From Dietzia psychralcaliphila (GTDB lineage Bacteria; Actinomycetota; Actinomycetes; Mycobacteriales; Mycobacteriaceae), in the NCBI RefSeq assembly GCF_003096095.1, contig NZ_CP015453.1, positions 620,001 to 684,000 on the forward strand: a stretch of 64,000 nucleotides of DNA. Reading direction: 5' to 3'. The notes below the pieces were generated by a model that searched no databases, was not told the origin of the DNA, and worked only from the letters and a program-made list of their open reading frames with translations. The translations under genes were made by a program, and so were the position numbers. Shown here piece by piece: positions 18,742 to 30,293 of the stretch (position 1 is its first letter; each line of letters begins with the position of its first letter).

Positions 18742-19368
18742 ATGAGGAGAAACCCATCACGTGTGTTGGTCGGTCTGGTGGCCGCTCTGCTGGTCGCGGG
18801 GACCTCGACCTCCGGTGCCTCGGCCCAGGTCCCGCTGCCACTGCCGCCGGAGTTCCAGCAGGCACTCGATCAGGCCCAGGCCGGATCGGCGCAGGCGGAC
18901 GCGGACCTGCGCACCGCGGCCGGCGGCTGGCTGGAGTCGGCGGGGATCGCTCCTCCGCCCGGGTTCGTGCCTCCTCCGCCTGCACCGCCGCCGCCCCCAC
19001 CGCCGCCGGACCTGACCCCGGAGAGCCCGTGTCCACGTACCGCCGCGGCGTGCGTGGACCTCGACGGGAACCGGACCTGGCTGCAGTCGGGAGAGCGGTT
19101 GAGCTACGGGCCGGTGCGGATGTCCCACGGCAAGGCCGGGTGGGAGACCCCTCGCGGGACCTACCAGGTCACACGGAAGGTGCGACACGAGGTCAGCCGT
19201 CTGTTCAACGACGCCCCGATGCCGTACTCGGTGTATTTCGTGGGCGGGATCGCGTTCCACGAGGGCGATCCCGCCTACGAGTCCCACGGCTGTATCCGGA
19301 TGGATCAGCCCGCTGCGGCCACCTACTTCGAGAGGCTGCAGGTCGGGGACACGGTGGTGGTGTTCTGA
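18742..19368 (+). CDS. L,D-transpeptidase (YkuD domain), secreted
   Basis: 208 residues. Residues 1-28 form a Sec signal peptide ending SGASA. A proline-rich linker (about 72-90, a run of Pro residues) leads to the YkuD domain. Its catalytic motif is YESHGCIRMDQPAAATYFERL, with the Cys acylated by the peptidoglycan tetrapeptide and the His activating it. The domain is short, like the ErfK/YbiS-type members that lack an Ig-like region. It makes or edits 3-3 peptidoglycan cross-links or attaches proteins. It overlaps nothing and is convergent with a membrane protein gene four bases beyond its stop. Confidence 0.85.
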   Translation: MRRNPSRVLVGLVAALLVAGTSTSGASAQVPLPLPPEFQQALDQAQAGSAQADADLRTAAGGWLESAGIAPPPGFVPPPPAPPPPPPPPDLTPESPCPRTAAACVDLDGNRTWLQSGERLSYGPVRMSHGKAGWETPRGTYQVTRKVRHEVSRLFNDAPMPYSVYFVGGIAFHEGDPAYESHGCIRMDQPAAATYFERLQVGDTVVVF

Positions 19369-19372
19369 CGAC

Positions 19373-19927
19373 TCACGAGTCCTTGAACATGCGGGCTTCG
19401 GCACGGTCCGGCAGGAGGTACTCGGCGGACTTGGCCGCCAACGCGGATCCGGCGATCACGAGTACGAATCCGATCGCGGCGACGAACGGCCCGTAGGTTA
19501 CCGAGGTGCCGTCGGGCAGTCCCGCCAGCATCGGATCGGCGGTGTCGGTCGAGTTGAACAGGACCCAGACAAAGATGAGGTGGGCGATCAGGACGAGGGA
19601 GGCGAGTACCGCGTTGGCGGCCGCGAAGAATCCCAGGCGGGTGAACAGCGTGACCGCCACCAGGACCGACAGCACGAGCAGGCCGAGGAAGTTCAGGGGC
19701 GCCATGGTGCGCAGGTCCAGTATCTCAGTGAGGTCGAGCGCGCTGATCCCACCTCCGGTCTCCGTGGACAGCCAGGGGAGGTACAGGCTGAGCAGGGCGA
19801 GCGCCAGTCCGACGAAGGCGATCAGTCCGCCGATGCGGTTACGCAGGTGGGGGATGATCTTGCCGCCGGCCGGGGTGCGGGTCGGCGAGGGCGAGTCGTG
19901 GGTGACAGGCGTGGTCTGTGCGGCCAT
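19373..19927 (-). CDS. Four-helix membrane protein (paralogue A of a tandem pair)
   Basis: 184 residues. After a 30-residue cytoplasmic tail there are hydrophobic segments at about 34-53, 79-98, 102-125 and 143-163. Markers shared with the next gene are RNRIGxLxAxxGLALALLSLYLPWLST, EILDLRTMAPLNFLGLLVL and VTYGPFVAAIGFVLVIAGSA. I do not recognise a named family. TATCAT on the minus strand (19982-19977), about 50 bases before the ATG, is a likely -10 box and is shared with the paralogue. Confidence 0.7.
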   Translation of the reverse strand: MAAQTTPVTHDSPSPTRTPAGGKIIPHLRNRIGGLIAFVGLALALLSLYLPWLSTETGGGISALDLTEILDLRTMAPLNFLGLLVLSVLVAVTLFTRLGFFAAANAVLASLVLIAHLIFVWVLFNSTDTADPMLAGLPDGTSVTYGPFVAAIGFVLVIAGSALAAKSAEYLLPDRAEARMFKDS

Positions 19928-20016
19928 GGTGGGTGCCCCTTAGTCGGACCGGAGTCATCGATGTGAATTAAGTCACATGATAGGCGCGGTTTTCCGGATG
20001 TGCCACAACGGTGTGT

Positions 20017-20553
20017 TCACTCCGGATCGCGCACCGACTTCACGTACCGCGCCGACCGGGCGGCCCACGCCGACCCCGCCGCCACCATCACGAACCCGAG
20101 TGCGGCCACATAGGGCCCGAAGGTCACCGTTGCATCGGCCGGCAGTCCCGACAATGCCGGTTCCGTGGTCCCCGTCGACAGGATGAGGGTCCAGACAAAG
20201 GCGAGGTGTCCCGCCAGGACCCCGACCGCCACCACTGTCGCCGCGACTGCGAATGCGCCCAGGCGGGTGAGCGCGGTGACCGACACCAGGAGGGACAGGA
20301 CCAGCAGTCCGAGGAACAGCACCGGTGCGACGCTGCGGACGTCGATGATCTCGGTGATCCCCAGGGCGGAGATCCGTTCGCTCTCGCCGGTGGAGAGCCA
20401 CGGCAGGTAGAGGCTGAGCAGCGCCAGGGCCAGGCCGGTGAGGGCCATGAGGGCCCCGATCCGGTTCCGGGCGTGCGGGATCGTCTTGGTCCGTGCCGGC
20501 GTCCTCGTCGGGAGGGGGACACGGTGGGGTGCGGGCGGTGTGTACGCGGTCAT
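20017..20553 (-). CDS. Four-helix membrane protein (paralogue B of a tandem pair)
   Basis: 178 residues from the ATG at 20553; a GTG at 20562 sits too close to the AGAGGG ribosome site. The layout and motifs are the same as in paralogue A: ALLSLYLPWLST, EIIDVRSVAPVLFLGLLVL, VTFGPYVAALGFVMVAAGSA. The genes are tandem in one orientation, 89 bases apart, and each carries TATCATGTGA about 50 bases before its start (here 20608-20599), so the promoter was duplicated with the gene. The function is unknown. The spacer between them holds paralogue A's promoter. Confidence 0.7.
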   Translation of the reverse strand: MTAYTPPAPHRVPLPTRTPARTKTIPHARNRIGALMALTGLALALLSLYLPWLSTGESERISALGITEIIDVRSVAPVLFLGLLVLSLLVSVTALTRLGAFAVAATVVAVGVLAGHLAFVWTLILSTGTTEPALSGLPADATVTFGPYVAALGFVMVAAGSAWAARSARYVKSVRDPE

Positions 20554-20665
20554 GGCGATCACCCTCTGGCAGGAGTCGACGGGCGCAGGTGCGCCTGATC
20601 ACATGATATGAGCCGAGTCCCTCCGGGGCATTGCAGAAACCCGGTTCGTTATGGTAATGGGATCC

Positions 20666-23221
20666 TCATCGCCGTCTGTTGGTCCGGCGCGTGGGCTCCG
20701 CGTCCATCGGGTCCTCCGGCCACGGGTGCCTGGGGTAGCGGCCCCGCATCTCGGCCCGCACGCCGGGATAGGCCTCGCGCCAGAAGAACTCCAGGTCGCG
20801 GGTCACGGCGAGTGGTCGGCCGGCGGGGGAGAGCAGGTGGACCGTCACGGGAACCCGTCCGTCGCAGATCCGGGGCGAGGCGGTCCAGCCGAAGCACTCC
20901 TGCAGTTTGACCGCCAGCACGGGGGCGGCGTCGGACCCCGGTTCCGGGTAGTCGACGCGGTATGACGACGAGCTGGGCACCTGTAGCCGGTCGGGCAGCA
21001 GTTCGTCGAACCTGGAGGCCTCCGGCCACGGGAGCAGGCGTCGCAGCGCGGAGCCGACGTCGCGACCCGTCATCTTCCCGCCGCCCGCGAGAGCGTCGAC
21101 CTCCGGCCCGAGCCACTCCGTGAGCCGATCCGCGAGCGCGTCGGCGGACACCTCCGGCCAGGGGGCCCCGAGCTCGCGATGGGCCAGGGCCAACCGGTGC
21201 CAGAGGCGTGACGCGTCGTCGTCGGGCCCGAGTGCGGGCAGTCCGCCCGTCCGGACGGCGGCCGCCACGGCCGACACGGCGGCGGCGGGCCCCGGACGCA
21301 CGGGAGTGGCGGAGAGCTCGATCGCCCCGAGCCGTCGGATCCGGCGGCCTGTCAGTGCGCCGCCCGAGAAGGTGGCCGTCTCGTCGTCGTCGAGCAGTCC
21401 CGACGCCGCTCGCTCGGCTCCCTCCCGGTCCAGGGGCGCGGCGGCCCGGATTACCGCCCCCGCCTCCCCGGCGGCCCGCCCGGACGCACGGGCGACCTCG
21501 GCCACCGCCAGCCACTCGTGCCCGGTGAGGGCGGACCCGGGCGGGAGGACCGCCCCGGTCCCCGACGCGAACGTGTACTGCCCGCCCCGGCGGCGCGCGA
21601 CGCGGTCGGGATGGGCGAGCGCGACGACCAGACCGACGGCCTCCGCCGGCGGGATCCCGCCCCGGCCGTCACCGGTGTGGACCAGCCGCTCCAGACGGCG
21701 GGCCTCGCGCTCCCAGGTCCCGGAGTCGGCGGCTCGGCCCTCGCGCAGTGCCCGCAGGTCCGCCACCAGGTCGCCCGCGGGGGAGCGACGGCCCGAGGCC
21801 AGCAACGCCACCACCTCGGCGGCCATCCCGCGGCCGACGACGGGGGCGCCGTCGAGCAACGCGCGGGCGTGCCGCGGATCCACGGGGACCCGCGCCAGGT
21901 CGCGTCCGCGGTCGGTGGCCCGGCCCCGTGCGTCGAGCGCGCCCAACCCCTGCAGTACCGACTGCGCGCGGTGGATCTCCCCGGCCGGCGGGGCGTCGGG
22001 CAGGGCCAGCCCCTCGCCGCGCGGCGCGCCCCAGCAGGCCACGTCCAGCGCGAAGGTCGTCAGGTCCGAGGTGGCGATCGCCGGGGTGCGGTGCGGTGGC
22101 AGTCGCGAGAACTCGTCCTCGGACAGGCAGCGCACCGCGATCCCCGGGCCGAGACGGGCGGCGCGGCCCGAGCGCTGCACGCAGGAGTCGCGGGAGGCCG
22201 ACACCGTGACGAGCCCGGTCATGTCGCGCGCGGCGTCCCTGCGGGGTTCGCGGCTCAGGCACGCGTCCACCACCACCCGAACCCCCGGCACCGTGAGGGA
22301 GGACTCCGCCAGGTCCGTCGAGACCACCACCCGTGGCCGCGGTCCGGCCCCGCTCCGGTCCGGGGCGGGGTCCCCGCGTCCGGATCCCGAGACCGCCCGG
22401 TCCTGCGCGGCCGCGTCGAGCCCGCCGTGCAGGGGCAGGACCTCGGCGCGCTCACCCAGCCGGGCCGAGAGTGCGCGCACCACGCGGTCGATCTCGCGGA
22501 CCCCGGGGAGGAAGACCAGGGTGTCGGTACCGCTCGCGGACACCTCGGCGGCGGTCACCGCGGCCACGTGGTCCAGGAAACCGTCGGTCACCCCGCGGGG
22601 GTCCAGGCGGGGCACCGGTGGAAGGGAGTAGCGGATCTCCAGGGGGTGCAGGACGGCCGGGATGTCGATCACCGGTGCCGTTCCCGGGTCACCCAGCAGT
22701 CGGGCGAAACGCTCGGCCTCGACGGTCGCGGACATGGCCACCACCGGCAGGTCGTCGCGGAGTTGGCGTAGCTCGCAGAGCAGGGCCAGGGCGAGGTCTG
22801 ACTCGACGTCCCGTTCGTGGACCTCGTCGAGCACCACCGCGCCGATCCCGGGCAGGTCGGGGTCGGCGATCAACCGCCGCACCAGCACCCCCGGTGTCAC
22901 GAACTCCACGAGGGTGTCCCGGCCGAGGCGGGTGTCCCCGCGCACGGAGTAGCCCACCACGGTTCCGACGTCCGTCCCCGTCAGCGTGGCCAGTCGTCGC
23001 GCCGCCGAGCGGGCGGCCACCCGTCGGGGCTGGGTGACGACGACCCGCCCCGCGATCCCGTCCGCCGAGGCGACCGCCGGTGGCGCGAGAGTGGTCTTAC
23101 CGGTGCCGGGCGGAGCCTGGACCACCGCGGTGCCCGTCGTGGCGAGGGCGTCGAGCAGTGCGGGCAGGGCGGCCGCGAAGGGCAGGCCGTGGCCGATGCG
23201 ATCCAGATCGAACGGACTCAT
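20666..23221 (-). CDS. hrpB: ATP-dependent helicase HrpB
   Basis: 851 residues. A DEAH-box helicase: Walker A is VVQAPPGTGKTTLAPPAVA (about residues 33-51), motif II VVLDEVHERDVESDLALAL, motif III AMSATVEAERFARL, and motif VI QRSGRAARLGPGIAVRC. The C-terminal HrpB domain ends with the characteristic DLEFFWREAYPGVRAEMRGR YPRHPWPEDP region. HrpB is found widely in bacteria; its substrate is not settled, though RNA is assumed. It lies between the duplicated membrane genes and clpC, where M. tuberculosis has no equivalent, so it is an insertion relative to that order. Confidence 0.92.
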   Translation of the reverse strand: MSPFDLDRIGHGLPFAAALPALLDALATTGTAVVQAPPGTGKTTLAPPAVASADGIAGRVVVTQPRRVAARSAARRLATLTGTDVGTVVGYSVRGDTRLGRDTLVEFVTPGVLVRRLIADPDLPGIGAVVLDEVHERDVESDLALALLCELRQLRDDLPVVAMSATVEAERFARLLGDPGTAPVIDIPAVLHPLEIRYSLPPVPRLDPRGVTDGFLDHVAAVTAAEVSASGTDTLVFLPGVREIDRVVRALSARLGERAEVLPLHGGLDAAAQDRAVSGSGRGDPAPDRSGAGPRPRVVVSTDLAESSLTVPGVRVVVDACLSREPRRDAARDMTGLVTVSASRDSCVQRSGRAARLGPGIAVRCLSEDEFSRLPPHRTPAIATSDLTTFALDVACWGAPRGEGLALPDAPPAGEIHRAQSVLQGLGALDARGRATDRGRDLARVPVDPRHARALLDGAPVVGRGMAAEVVALLASGRRSPAGDLVADLRALREGRAADSGTWEREARRLERLVHTGDGRGGIPPAEAVGLVVALAHPDRVARRRGGQYTFASGTGAVLPPGSALTGHEWLAVAEVARASGRAAGEAGAVIRAAAPLDREGAERAASGLLDDDETATFSGGALTGRRIRRLGAIELSATPVRPGPAAAVSAVAAAVRTGGLPALGPDDDASRLWHRLALAHRELGAPWPEVSADALADRLTEWLGPEVDALAGGGKMTGRDVGSALRRLLPWPEASRFDELLPDRLQVPSSSSYRVDYPEPGSDAAPVLAVKLQECFGWTASPRICDGRVPVTVHLLSPAGRPLAVTRDLEFFWREAYPGVRAEMRGRYPRHPWPEDPMDAEPTRRTNRRR

Positions 23222-23292
23222 CCCCCGGTCCCGTCCACCTGTGCCATGTCCACGACCCTAGATGTCCGTGTCGTACGGCACGGATTCACGGC

Positions 23293-23306
23293 GTTCGCTG
23301 TCGGCG
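23293..23306 (+). promoter_or_regulatory. ClgR-like binding motif upstream of clpC
   Basis: GTTCGCTGTCGGCG matches the GTTCGC-N5-GCG pattern described for ClgR, the actinobacterial activator of clp genes. It lies 133 bases before the clpC ATG, and about 95 bases before a possible -10 TAGAGT at 23402-23407. The HrpB gene diverges at 23221, so the site could also serve that promoter. Binding is inferred from the motif only. Confidence 0.5.
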
Positions 23307-23438
23307 TACACGGATCTGCAATGGTTCCCCGACCTGCCGCGTTGAACCCTGGTGACGGACCCGCTCCCGCTCCTGCGGTGCAGCGCGTCAGACACGGCCA
23401 CTAGAGTGGACGAAACCCGAGGAATGTGAGGTAGCACG

Positions 23439-26087
<2,649 letters not shown>

Positions 26088-26163
26088 TCGGGTCTCGCCA
26101 GTGCTCCGGCACAGCGACTGACTGGAAGAACGGCGCCTGGCACGAATAGCAGCGCCTGACACG

Positions 26164-26197
26164 AAGAACGGCCCCCGCTCCGGCGGGGGCCGTTCTT
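26164..26197. terminator. Intrinsic, probably bidirectional terminator
   Basis: A perfect 15-bp stem: AAGAACGGCCCCCGC (26164-26178) pairs with GCGGGGGCCGTTCTT (26183-26197) around a TCCG loop. The outer A/T-rich bases give a U-rich tail on both strands, so it can end clpC and the convergent flavin reductase transcript. Confidence 0.92.
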
Positions 26198-26262
26198 CTG
26201 CTGTGTCCGTCGCACGCTCTGCCCGAGAGGCGGGAACTCAGCGGGCATCCGGACTGGCCTGG

Positions 26263-26784
26263 TCAGTCAGCGGCCGATGGGATCGTCCGGAGCCCGCCAT
26301 CCACGATGACGAGCGGATCGATCGGCTCGTCGTCGAACCAGGCGTCGAGCAGCCGGGCGATCACCAGGACGTGGTCGCCCGCCGGTACGAGGCGGTCCAG
26401 GGCTACTCGCAGTCGTGCCCGACCACCGTGGAGGAGTGGCTCTCCGGTCTCGGACCGGGTCCACAGTGAGTTGTCGGCGAATCGCAGGTGAGAAGGGCCC
26501 GCGAACCGGAGGGCGAGGGGCCGGTCGGCCTCGCCGAGCAGGTGGATCACCGCGGTCCGGGCATCGAGTACCGCTGCCAGGCTGGACGACGAGATCCCGA
26601 CGTTGAAGCTCACCAGCGCGGGCTCCGACGACAGGCTGGACGGCGACGAGGCGGTGAAGCCCACCGGCCCGTCGGCGCCGTCGAGGGTGATGATCGTGAC
26701 GCCGGCCGGATGCATACGCATCGCCCGACGGTGGGTCTCCGCCGAGACGGAGTGGTGCGCGGTGGAGGGGCTGCGTTCGGTCAT
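26263..26784 (-). CDS. Flavin reductase-like FMN-binding protein, probable SsuD partner
   Basis: 173 residues. Flavin reductase domain (HpaC type) with AMRMHPAGVTIITLDGADG, GFTASSPSSLSSEPALVSFN and the C-terminal DAWFDDEPIDPLVIVDGGLR. Such proteins reduce FMN with NAD(P)H and feed two-component monooxygenases. It sits 63 bases downstream of ssuR on the same strand, facing away from the FMNH2-dependent monooxygenase SsuD, so supplying FMNH2 for desulfonation is the natural reading. It is not related to the SsuE NADPH-FMN flavodoxin fold. The function is inferred from family and context. Confidence 0.82.
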   Translation of the reverse strand: MTERSPSTAHHSVSAETHRRAMRMHPAGVTIITLDGADGPVGFTASSPSSLSSEPALVSFNVGISSSSLAAVLDARTAVIHLLGEADRPLALRFAGPSHLRFADNSLWTRSETGEPLLHGGRARLRVALDRLVPAGDHVLVIARLLDAWFDDEPIDPLVIVDGGLRTIPSAAD

Positions 26785-26847
26785 ACGAGAAGTCTGTGGC
26801 CGGGCGCTACGGATGTCGAACTTTCCGCTCGCGGTGACCGGAACGGG

Positions 26848-28023
26848 TCAGGACGCCGTCAGCAGCCCCGCCCGCAGAGCACCCGTGGGGTCGGCGGAGA
26901 TGGTGTCGAGCGCTACCGCCATGGCCGCGAACTGCTGGATCCGCCCACCCGCCGTCGACACCCTGAGTTCGGGCTCCCCACCCGTCAGTGGAGTCTCCCG
27001 CGACGCTCGCAGAAGGGGGCCCAGGTATCGCGGATGGTCGGTGAAGGCCTGGCCGCAGAGCACGACCGAGTCGGGGCGTGTGATGGCCGAGACCAGTCCC
27101 ACCAGGCGGCCGAGGATCGTCGCCCGCTCGACGAGGATCGCGTCGGCCATCGGGTCGCGGTGTGCCCGGGCTGCGAGCTCTGGCACCGACTCGACGGTGA
27201 TGCCGCGGGTGGCCGCGGCGCGGACGAGCCCGGAGTCGCCCACCACATCCAGTAGGCCGCGGCCGCGGTCGTCGAGGTAGGTGGTGGGACCCACGGGGAG
27301 GTGGGCGAGTTCGGACGACCCGGCGCGGGGCAGGTGGACGGCGCCGTCGATCACGAGGGCGGAGCCGAGATGCTCGCGCGCGTAGACGACCAGGGTCGTC
27401 CCCCGATGGGACTCGTGCCCCACGAGGAGCTCGGCGGCGGCCATCGCCTCGACGTGGGGCGCCAAGGAGAAGGGCACCCCGATCCGGTCGGTGAACAGGT
27501 CCGCCACGGGAACGTCGCGCCATCCCAGCAGGTCGTGGTCGATCCTTCCCGGCGCGGTGATCCGCGCGGCCGTGGCCACACCGCCCCAGACCAGCCGGCG
27601 CCCTCGGTGGCCGTCGAGGAGCCGGAACGCGATCGCGGTCAATTCGTCGGCGATCAGCTCCGGATCCCTGCCGGGGGTGGGGATCGCGTAGTCGGACAGG
27701 ATCCGGCATCCGAGGTCACTGATGGCCACGACGCAGCGGCTGAGGCCGATGTGGACGGCCACGACCACCGGCCCGGAGGGATCGATCTCCACCGGGATGC
27801 TCGGCCGACCGACCGAACCGTCGTGCATGAGCTCCGGCCGCTCGCGGATGACCCCGGCGGACAGTAGTGCTGCCGTGGCACGGCCGACCGTCGCCACCGA
27901 CAAGCCGGTGGATGTCGCGACCTCCGGACGGGTCACCGGCCCGCGGAACCGGATCGTGCGCATGACCCGCGCCGAGCTCACGTCGGACAAGCGCAGGTCA
28001 GGTGCCGGTGATCGGGTCGTCAT
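26848..28023 (-). CDS. ssuR: ROK-family transcriptional regulator, SsuR-like
   Basis: 391 residues. An N-terminal winged helix-turn-helix (about 20-75, VTRPEVATSTGLSVATVGRA) is followed by a ROK/ASKHA ligand-binding domain (VVAVHIGLSRCVVAISDLGC near 103-122). The canonical ROK zinc motif CxCGxxGC is absent. It is divergent from ssuDCBA. In C. glutamicum the sulfonate genes are activated by the ROK protein SsuR, whose own gene is repressed by McbR; the McbR-type box at 28047-28062, just upstream of this start, fits that circuit closely. The ortholog assignment rests on family plus position. Confidence 0.78.
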   Translation of the reverse strand: MTTRSPAPDLRLSDVSSARVMRTIRFRGPVTRPEVATSTGLSVATVGRATAALLSAGVIRERPELMHDGSVGRPSIPVEIDPSGPVVVAVHIGLSRCVVAISDLGCRILSDYAIPTPGRDPELIADELTAIAFRLLDGHRGRRLVWGGVATAARITAPGRIDHDLLGWRDVPVADLFTDRIGVPFSLAPHVEAMAAAELLVGHESHRGTTLVVYAREHLGSALVIDGAVHLPRAGSSELAHLPVGPTTYLDDRGRGLLDVVGDSGLVRAAATRGITVESVPELAARAHRDPMADAILVERATILGRLVGLVSAITRPDSVVLCGQAFTDHPRYLGPLLRASRETPLTGGEPELRVSTAGGRIQQFAAMAVALDTISADPTGALRAGLLTAS

Positions 28024-28046
28024 GCCGAGGAGACTAACACAGGCAA

Positions 28047-28062
28047 TAGACCGATCAGTCTA
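28047..28062. promoter_or_regulatory. McbR-type operator in the ssuR-ssuD divergent promoter region
   Basis: TAGACCGATCAGTCTA is an exact TAGAC-N6-GTCTA match. TACTAT at 28061-28066 is a likely -10 box for the ssuD direction and overlaps the end of the palindrome. The site begins 24 bases before the ssuR start codon, so repression of either or both genes is possible. Compare the near-identical site at 14722-14737. Confidence 0.75.
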
Positions 28063-28171
28063 CTATTGTTAAGTGTTTCTCTCGGCCTGACGCCAATGGT
28101 GGCCACCCGCCGCCGTCCGGCCCCACGATGTGTCGGTCCGCACTCCGATCCGAGACACCGAGGAGCCATCC

Positions 28172-29389
28172 GTGGCCACCGACCCGACACATCCGTCCGC
28201 CGACCACGCGGGGTTGCACTTCCACTGGTTTCTGCCCACCTACGGGGATTCGCGCAACCTCGTGGCCGGAGGGCACGGCACGCTGATGTCGGGGGACCGC
28301 CCCGCGACCCTGGCCTACCTGCGGCAGGTGGTGGCGGCGGCGGAACACAACGGGTTCGAGTCCCTCCTCACACCCACCGGTGCCTGGTGCGAGGACGCGC
28401 TGATCACCGCCGCGTTGCTCGCCGACTCGAGCGAACGAATCAAGTTCCTCGTCGCCCTGCGCCCGGGGCTCATGAGCCCGGCCCTCGCCGCGCAGATGGC
28501 GACCACTTTCCAGTGGCAGACCGATGGCCGGTTGCTGCTCAACGTGGTGACCGGCGGGGAGTCACGCGAGCAGCGCGCGTACGGGGACTTCCTGGACAAG
28601 GAGGGGCGCTATGTCAGGGCCGACGAGTTCCTCGACATCGTGCGAGGACTGTGGAGTTCGCAGGATGCGCTGTCCTACAGCGGCGAGCACCTCGCCGTCG
28701 AGGGTTCCGTTCTCGCCCGTCGACCCGACCCGGTGCCGCCGATCTTCTTCGGCGGCTCGTCGGCGGCCGGGATCCGCGTCGCCGCCCGCCACGCCGACAC
28801 GTACCTGACCTGGGGTGAACCGCCGGCCGCGGTCGCCGAGAAGCTCGACCGGGTCCGCGGCGCGGCGGCCGTCCACGGCCGCACCCCGTCGTTCGGGATC
28901 CGACTCCACGTGATCTCGAGAGACACCTCGGAGCAGGCGTGGGCGGAAGCCGAGCGTCTCCTGGCGGGGATCGACCCCGAGGACGTGGCCCGCGTCCAGG
29001 CCTCGCTGGCGGCGAGCGAATCGGAGGGACAACGCCGCATGCTCGACCTGCACGGCGGCCGGACCGATTCGCTGGAGGTCTCGCCGAACCTGTGGGCCGG
29101 GGTCGGCCTGGTCCGCGGGGGAGCGGGAACCGCGCTCGTCGGATCCCACGAGGAGGTGGCCGACCGGATCGCCGAGTACGCGGGGCTGGGGCTCAGCCAC
29201 TTCGTCCTCTCCGGGTACCCGCACCTGGAGGAGACGTACAGCTTCGGCGAGGGTGTACTGCCCATCCTGGCCCGTCGCGGGTTGTGGTCGTCGGGCGAGC
29301 GCCGTGAGGACACCGTGTCCGTCCCGTTCACCACCGTTGCCACCGTCGCCGACATCCGGTCCGGGGAGCCCGCCTCCGTCGGCGGGTGA
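28172..29389 (+). CDS. ssuD: FMNH2-dependent alkanesulfonate monooxygenase
   Basis: 405 residues from a GTG at 28172, chosen for the AGGAG at 28161-28165; an ATG at 28130 is an alternative. Luciferase-like fold. Oxidises alkanesulfonates to aldehyde and sulfite. Family markers are FHWFLPTYGDSRNLVAGGHG, AEHNGFESLLTPTGAWCEDA, FLVALRPGLMSPALAAQMAT, LLNVVTGG and the C-terminal HFVLSGYPHLEETYSFGEGVLP. The gene order D-C-B-A equals the C. glutamicum ssuD1CBA cluster. FMNH2 probably comes from the reductase at 26263. Confidence 0.93.
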   Translation: MATDPTHPSADHAGLHFHWFLPTYGDSRNLVAGGHGTLMSGDRPATLAYLRQVVAAAEHNGFESLLTPTGAWCEDALITAALLADSSERIKFLVALRPGLMSPALAAQMATTFQWQTDGRLLLNVVTGGESREQRAYGDFLDKEGRYVRADEFLDIVRGLWSSQDALSYSGEHLAVEGSVLARRPDPVPPIFFGGSSAAGIRVAARHADTYLTWGEPPAAVAEKLDRVRGAAAVHGRTPSFGIRLHVISRDTSEQAWAEAERLLAGIDPEDVARVQASLAASESEGQRRMLDLHGGRTDSLEVSPNLWAGVGLVRGGAGTALVGSHEEVADRIAEYAGLGLSHFVLSGYPHLEETYSFGEGVLPILARRGLWSSGERREDTVSVPFTTVATVADIRSGEPASVGG

Positions 29390-29409
29390 CGTGACGAGGA
29401 GACATCACC

Positions 29410-30264
29410 ATGACCACTGTTCTCGCCTCTACGCCGCCGGAGACTCCTCCCGTGGCGACCGGCCCCGCCACGGATGCCCTGCCATCCGGGCGCGGTGATC
29501 CGAAGCGCCGTCGACCCCGTCGCCGGACCACCTGGCTGCGATGGCTCAGCCCCGTCCTGTTGATCCTGATCTGGCAGGTCGCCGGCGCCACCGGCGTCCT
29601 GCCGGAGCGGATCCTGCCAGCCCCGCAGCTCATCGCCGAGTCCGCTCTGGAGCTCATCGCCTCCGGCGAACTCGCGGACGCGCTGGCCGTATCGAGCGTG
29701 CGCGTGGTCCAGGGGTTCGTCCTGGGTGCCGTGGCCGGGCTCGTCCTGGGGGTGGTCGTGGGGACCTCGCGGATCGCGGACGCCCTCGTCGACCCCCCGC
29801 TCCAGATGCTCCGCGCGTTGCCCCACCTGGGGTTGATCCCGTTGTTCATCCTCTGGTTCGGCATCGGTGAGACCCCCAAGGTGCTGCTCATCGCGCTCGG
29901 AGTGGTCTTCCCGATCTACCTCAACACGGCCTCCGGACTGCGTCAGGTGGATCCCCGGCTGCAGGACATGGCGACGGTGTTCGGGTTCAGCCGACGGCAG
30001 CGACTGACCGAGGTGATCCTGCCGTCGATCGCGCCCCAGGTGCTGGTCGGGGTCCGGCAGTCGCTCGCGATCGCCTGGCTCACGCTCATCGTGGCCGAGC
30101 AGCTCAACGCGACCAACGGCATCGGCTACCTCATCATGAACGCCCGCGACTACTTCCGGATCGACGTGATCATCGTCGGACTGGTCGTCTACGCGCTGCT
30201 CGGCATCCTCACCGACGCGGTCGTCCGCGTCGCCGAGGCCCGCGCCCTGCGCCACTACCGCTGA
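29410..30264 (+). CDS. ssuC: Sulfonate ABC transporter permease
   Basis: 284 residues with six predicted membrane segments in the C-terminal 240 residues. The ABC permease loop that contacts the ATPase is FGFSRRQRLTEVILPSIAPQVLVG (about residues 194-217). RGTxxxLG-like PLQMLRALPHLGLIPLFILW and the late AEQLNATNGIGYLIMNARDY are typical of the SsuC/TauC family. A charged N-terminal tail of about 45 residues with RRPRRR is present. It starts 20 bases after ssuD, with AGGAGA upstream. Confidence 0.93.
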   Translation: MTTVLASTPPETPPVATGPATDALPSGRGDPKRRRPRRRTTWLRWLSPVLLILIWQVAGATGVLPERILPAPQLIAESALELIASGELADALAVSSVRVVQGFVLGAVAGLVLGVVVGTSRIADALVDPPLQMLRALPHLGLIPLFILWFGIGETPKVLLIALGVVFPIYLNTASGLRQVDPRLQDMATVFGFSRRQRLTEVILPSIAPQVLVGVRQSLAIAWLTLIVAEQLNATNGIGYLIMNARDYFRIDVIIVGLVVYALLGILTDAVVRVAEARALRHYR

Positions 30265-30293
30265 CACCCGCTCACAGCTCAGGAGACACAGGT

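Noticed and set aside
28066-28818. An alternative frame starting near the ssuD promoter as a leader peptide
   Set aside because: It runs without a stop far into ssuD and is a codon-bias shadow; a five-codon GTG frame at 28073 was also seen but is too short to support.
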